NCBI RefSeq assembly: GCF_030812195.1
Contig: NZ_JAUSSF010000003.1
Span: forward strand, 124,001-188,000
Length of the DNA stretch: 64,000 bases
Reading direction: 5' to 3'
Source of the DNA: Chryseobacterium lathyri
GTDB taxonomy: Bacteria > Bacteroidota > Bacteroidia > Flavobacteriales > Weeksellaceae
The position numbers and the translations under genes are program-made. Shown piece by piece: positions 61,130 through 64,000 of the stretch. The notes below the pieces were generated by a model, which was not told the origin of the DNA, ran no database searches, and saw only the letters and a program-made list of their open reading frames with translations. The first letter of the stretch is position 1; every line of letters starts with the position of its first letter.

Positions 61130-61232
61130 TTTCGGTTACCTGAGCTTATTAATTTTTTAGGTAACCGAATTTCTCCGAAAGTCCCGCTATCAAAGCAAGC
61201 CTGTTCAAAATTTGAACATCTTGACTAGCGGG
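61130..61232. repeat. Two inverted repeats between tRNA-Phe and the integrase gene
   Basis: First pair CGGTTACCT (61134-61142) / AGGTAACCG (61160-61168) with an 17-base loop. Second pair CCCGCTA (about 61183-61189) / TAGCGGG (about 61226-61232), enclosing the palindrome TTCAAAATTTGAA at 61204-61216. These may be arm-type recombinase sites or hairpins controlling the integrase. Rest of 60841-61269: tRNA promoter, tRNA and terminator. Confidence 0.6.
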
Positions 61233-61269
61233 TCACAGAAAAGTAATTTAACCTTTAAAATCAATAATC

Positions 61270-62490
61270 ATGAACACCAAAGTTTCGGTATTATTCTATG
61301 CTAAAAAATCTAAAGCAAAAAGCAATTTGTGTGTCCCAGTTTATTTAAGAATTACAGTTAATGGAAAACGAGCTGAATTCTCAACAGGTAAAACTGTAGA
61401 GGCATCTAAATGGAGTTCGGAAATGAGCCGTTTAAAAGGCAATTCTGAAGAGGCACGCACAACAAACAAGTATTTTGACGTTTTGCTATCAAAGATCCTT
61501 GAAATCGAAAGAAACCTTATTCTATCAGGTGAATCCTTTGACGCAATGGATATCAGGAATCTTTTAACAGGAAAGCAAGAGACAGAACGCTATCTAATCT
61601 CGATTTTCCAAGAGCATAATAACAGAATGGAAAAACTCATTGGAAAAGAATATGCACTGGCTACTCTCAAAAATTATAAAACATGTTTATCCCATTTAAA
61701 AAAGTTTCTATGGAACTTTTTTAAAAAGTCAGATATTAATATCAAAAAAATAGAGCCTGCATTCCTCAATGATTTTGATTTCTTTCTTAGAACAGTGGCA
61801 AAATGCAATAATAATTCTACAGTTAAGCATTCCAAAAATCTAGCAAAGATTCTGAAAATATGTTACCATAACAATTGGATTGAAAAGGACTTGGTGGTGT
61901 ATTACAAGGGAAAGTTTAATGAGGTTACCGCAAATTTTCTTACAGAGGAGGAAATTAAAACCATGCAGGATAAAGATTTTTCAGGTCAGGGATTAAATCT
62001 GGTGCGGGACATTTTCATTTTTAGCTGTTATACAGGCCTAGCATACATTGACATTTATAATTTAACGAAAGAACATATTTCTACAGGAATTGATGGTAAC
62101 TTATGGATTATGACCAACCGACAAAAGACTAGTACTATTTCAAATATACCTTTGTTACCTATTTCTGAAGAAATCATCCGAAAATATGAAAATCATCCTC
62201 TCACTTTGGAAGCAGGTAAATTACTGCCTGTTTATACCAATCAGAAAATCAATGAATATTTGAAAACCATTGCCGATAATTGTGAAATCAATAAAAAACT
62301 TACATTTCATGCTGCCCGACATACATTTGCCACAACAGTAACATTAGGAAATAATGTATCTATGGAAAGTGTGAGTAAAATGTTAGGCCATAAAAGTATT
62401 AAAACGACTCAGCATTATGCTAAAATTCTGGATAAACAAGTCAGTGAGGACATGAAGAATTTAAAAAGCTTGTTACAAAAAAATAATTGA
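61270..62490 (+). CDS. Tyrosine recombinase / phage-type integrase (Bacteroidota mobile-element type)
   Basis: A 406-residue integrase. The N-terminal arm-binding domain (SVLFYAKKSKAKSNLCVPVYLRITVNGKRAEFST) and SAM-like core-binding domain (about residues 110-210) precede the catalytic domain. His347 and Arg350 (HAARHTF), His374 (LGHKSIKT) and nucleophile Tyr383 (QHYAKIL) are in place. The first catalytic Arg is not obvious at the usual site (TGLAYID, residues 255-261), as in many Bacteroidota conjugative-element integrases such as IntDOT. Directly downstream of tRNA-Phe, its probable target. Confidence 0.9.
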   Translation: MNTKVSVLFYAKKSKAKSNLCVPVYLRITVNGKRAEFSTGKTVEASKWSSEMSRLKGNSEEARTTNKYFDVLLSKILEIERNLILSGESFDAMDIRNLLTGKQETERYLISIFQEHNNRMEKLIGKEYALATLKNYKTCLSHLKKFLWNFFKKSDINIKKIEPAFLNDFDFFLRTVAKCNNNSTVKHSKNLAKILKICYHNNWIEKDLVVYYKGKFNEVTANFLTEEEIKTMQDKDFSGQGLNLVRDIFIFSCYTGLAYIDIYNLTKEHISTGIDGNLWIMTNRQKTSTISNIPLLPISEEIIRKYENHPLTLEAGKLLPVYTNQKINEYLKTIADNCEINKKLTFHAARHTFATTVTLGNNVSMESVSKMLGHKSIKTTQHYAKILDKQVSEDMKNLKSLLQKNN

Positions 62491-62597
62491 CTGTTATTAC
62501 TTACCCTAAATAATGATTGATGTATGAAATTTATAAGTATATTTAATAAAACAAATGAAAATTTATTCAGGTAAGAATCTTCCCAAATTACACAAAA

Positions 62598-63785
62598 ATG
62601 ACTCAGGAAAAATATTATTTTGAAAATCCCAAATCTTCTATAAGATCTTTAACAGAGGATGAGATAGAAGCCGCAATAGCAGATTATGAAAATGGAGTTA
62701 AAATTTCAGAGATTTGTCAGAAATATCCTAAAGTAAAAGTAAGTAGTTTTTACAAACAACTACCATACAAACTTAATCAAGAGAAATGTGAATATTGTAA
62801 TAATCAAATTTACACAAAAGTTAGAAAAAATGGTTATGGTAATGATTTAGCTAAATTATGTATCTATTGTAACCATGATTACACAAAAAATTGTAATTGT
62901 GAACAGTGCTTTCATAATACAAATGTGGCTCTCGAAGAAAAAAGGAAAGAACTGCAAATTGTTTGGAAAAACTTTTATACTGAATACTATAACCTAAATT
63001 ATACACTAAATGATATCAGTATTTTTGATGAAATATATTTAGTATTACTCATACAATCATATAAAGGTACATTTGAGAATACATTGGACTTCTCGTATTT
63101 TAAACAACTTAAGTTTCAAGTTCATGCATCATCTCATGAATATTATTCTGTAATAAACAACCTTATTGACAGAAAGATTCTGATTCCCAACATATACTAT
63201 TTTGATTCGTATGATTATATTTATTCATCAGAACCGTCTCTTCCAACGATCAACTCTACAAAAATAAACTGGATTCCAAATATAATTAAAACCTCCGGTA
63301 CTTTACTTTCTGTTTCAGAATTAGATAAAATCTTAAAAGAAAGGACTTACTCAGTTGAAGACAAAAAAATTTTATGGAGAGAAGTTTATTGGTCAGAAAT
63401 CAAAAGTTATATAAATGACCAATCAAATAAATATTTAAAGATGGTAATTGATGATCAGACCATTGAACAGGTCGTTGATGGTCTTCAGCCAACTTTTCCA
63501 CTATCAAAGGCTTATAATCTAATTTATATTGCAATTAATGCTTCCCATAGGTATATGCAAGATTATTCTAAAAATGAAAGAAAAGTAAATTCATATTTCA
63601 GAAATAAGATGAACGAACTCATCTTAAGATATCAAGATCATAAAAACCTGAAAGACTATAATCGCTTATTGTATATTGAACTAAGTTACTTTAATCAGTA
63701 TGTTCTTAAAAATATTCTTAAACAGGAAAATGCATATTTTTATCTTTCAACAGATAAGATATTGGATAATCCGATAGTAGGCTAA
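62598..63785 (+). CDS. Unrecognised protein with HTH-like and zinc-ribbon-like N-terminus
   Basis: A 395-residue protein I do not recognise. Residues 18-55 look like a helix-turn-helix (LTEDEIEAAIADYENGVKI then FYKQL). A cysteine cluster follows: C64-x2-C67, C88-x2-C91 with H93, and C99-x-C101-x2-C104, enough to hold two zinc ions. The rest is helical, Tyr/Asn-rich, with no nuclease or transporter motif seen. Base composition is lower in GC than the core genes. It lies 107 bases after the integrase gene and is probably cargo of the same element; defence or regulation of the element are guesses. Confidence 0.6.
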   Translation: MTQEKYYFENPKSSIRSLTEDEIEAAIADYENGVKISEICQKYPKVKVSSFYKQLPYKLNQEKCEYCNNQIYTKVRKNGYGNDLAKLCIYCNHDYTKNCNCEQCFHNTNVALEEKRKELQIVWKNFYTEYYNLNYTLNDISIFDEIYLVLLIQSYKGTFENTLDFSYFKQLKFQVHASSHEYYSVINNLIDRKILIPNIYYFDSYDYIYSSEPSLPTINSTKINWIPNIIKTSGTLLSVSELDKILKERTYSVEDKKILWREVYWSEIKSYINDQSNKYLKMVIDDQTIEQVVDGLQPTFPLSKAYNLIYIAINASHRYMQDYSKNERKVNSYFRNKMNELILRYQDHKNLKDYNRLLYIELSYFNQYVLKNILKQENAYFYLSTDKILDNPIVG

Positions 63786-64000
63786 TATGAATTAGTCACG
63801 ATTTAATCTGAACACTTATCATCAAATTAAATAACTTTAAAAATAGGTTAAGTATTATGTGTAATAGGTACTACTTGATCTGACAGTTTGGATGTACGGT
63901 TACTAAAAAACTGTCAGTTATTCTTTAAAGGATAATCTCTTTTATTCTGTTAACTAAAATGGATAAGTCTCATATTGATTTTGTTCTATTTTCCCATTTC
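63786..64000. other. AT-rich end of window with an inverted repeat
   Basis: No gene seen. A 10-base perfect inverted repeat CTGACAGTTT (63880-63889) / AAACTGTCAG (63908-63917) with an 18-base loop lies about 95 bases after the preceding stop; only weak T-richness follows, so it may be a terminator or a site of the integrated element. Confidence 0.45.

Noticed and set aside
62490-64000. Right-hand attachment site matching the tRNA-Phe 3' end
   Set aside because: No copy of the TTCGATTCCTGG or GAGAAACCAC sequence was found after the integrase; the element must end beyond the window.

Overview
The window looks like chromosome of a Chryseobacterium-type member of the Flavobacteriia (Bacteroidota). 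It is AT-rich. Many starts are preceded by the Bacteroidota -7 box TAnnTTTG, sometimes with TTG 19-22 bases upstream. One secreted protein ends in a type IX secretion sorting domain. Isoprenoids go through the mevalonate route (diphosphomevalonate decarboxylase). A microviridin-type peptide cluster of the kind known from Chryseobacterium is present. The genus is an inference from gene content; no rRNA lies in the window.

Layout. 0-8.5 kb: end of a PiT phosphate transporter with its DUF47 partner, a DEAD-box RNA helicase, a DUF2461 protein, then mvaD, an acyl-CoA synthetase and an SDR-type epimerase on the minus strand. 8.8-11.7 kb: a graspetide (microviridin-like omega-ester/amide peptide) cluster of three multicore precursor genes followed, after a terminator-like hairpin, by two ATP-grasp macrocyclases. 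11.8-19.4 kb: housekeeping genes (alpha/beta hydrolase, pdxJ, MscS channel, ung, GNAT, mutS2). 19.6-21.2 kb: a promoter and cobalamin riboswitch directly ahead of an acyl-CoA thioesterase gene, an unusual pairing. 21.3-25.2 kb: HD phosphohydrolase, PadR-PspC pair, and a possible 20-residue amphipathic peptide gene with its own terminator. 25.2-27.5 kb: acyltransferase, hotdog thioesterase and isochorismate synthase (menaquinone pathway; menC lies separately at 55.4 kb). 27.6-36.4 kb: the minus-strand moxR-bat aerotolerance operon, with a GNAT gene inside it.

36.6-50.3 kb: two secreted proteins facing away from each other (one PNGase F-like with a sorting tail), DinB, rlmB, lipoproteins, YfhO, a glycosyltransferase, a YpdA-type bacillithiol-disulfide reductase and a TonB-dependent receptor. 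50.4-60.8 kb: MFS transporter, glnS, a DUF900-type hydrolase, two small peptide genes (one with a classic double-glycine leader), menC, fbp, aspartate kinase and an OlsF-like two-domain acyltransferase. At 60.9 kb a tRNA-Phe gene is followed by a tyrosine recombinase and an unrecognised zinc-ribbon protein, the probable left edge of an integrated element that continues beyond the window.

The strongest leads are the multicore graspetide locus with its periodic mini-cores, the cobalamin riboswitch-thioesterase unit, the small peptide genes, the repeated near-leaderless start geometry, and the tRNA-Phe element.
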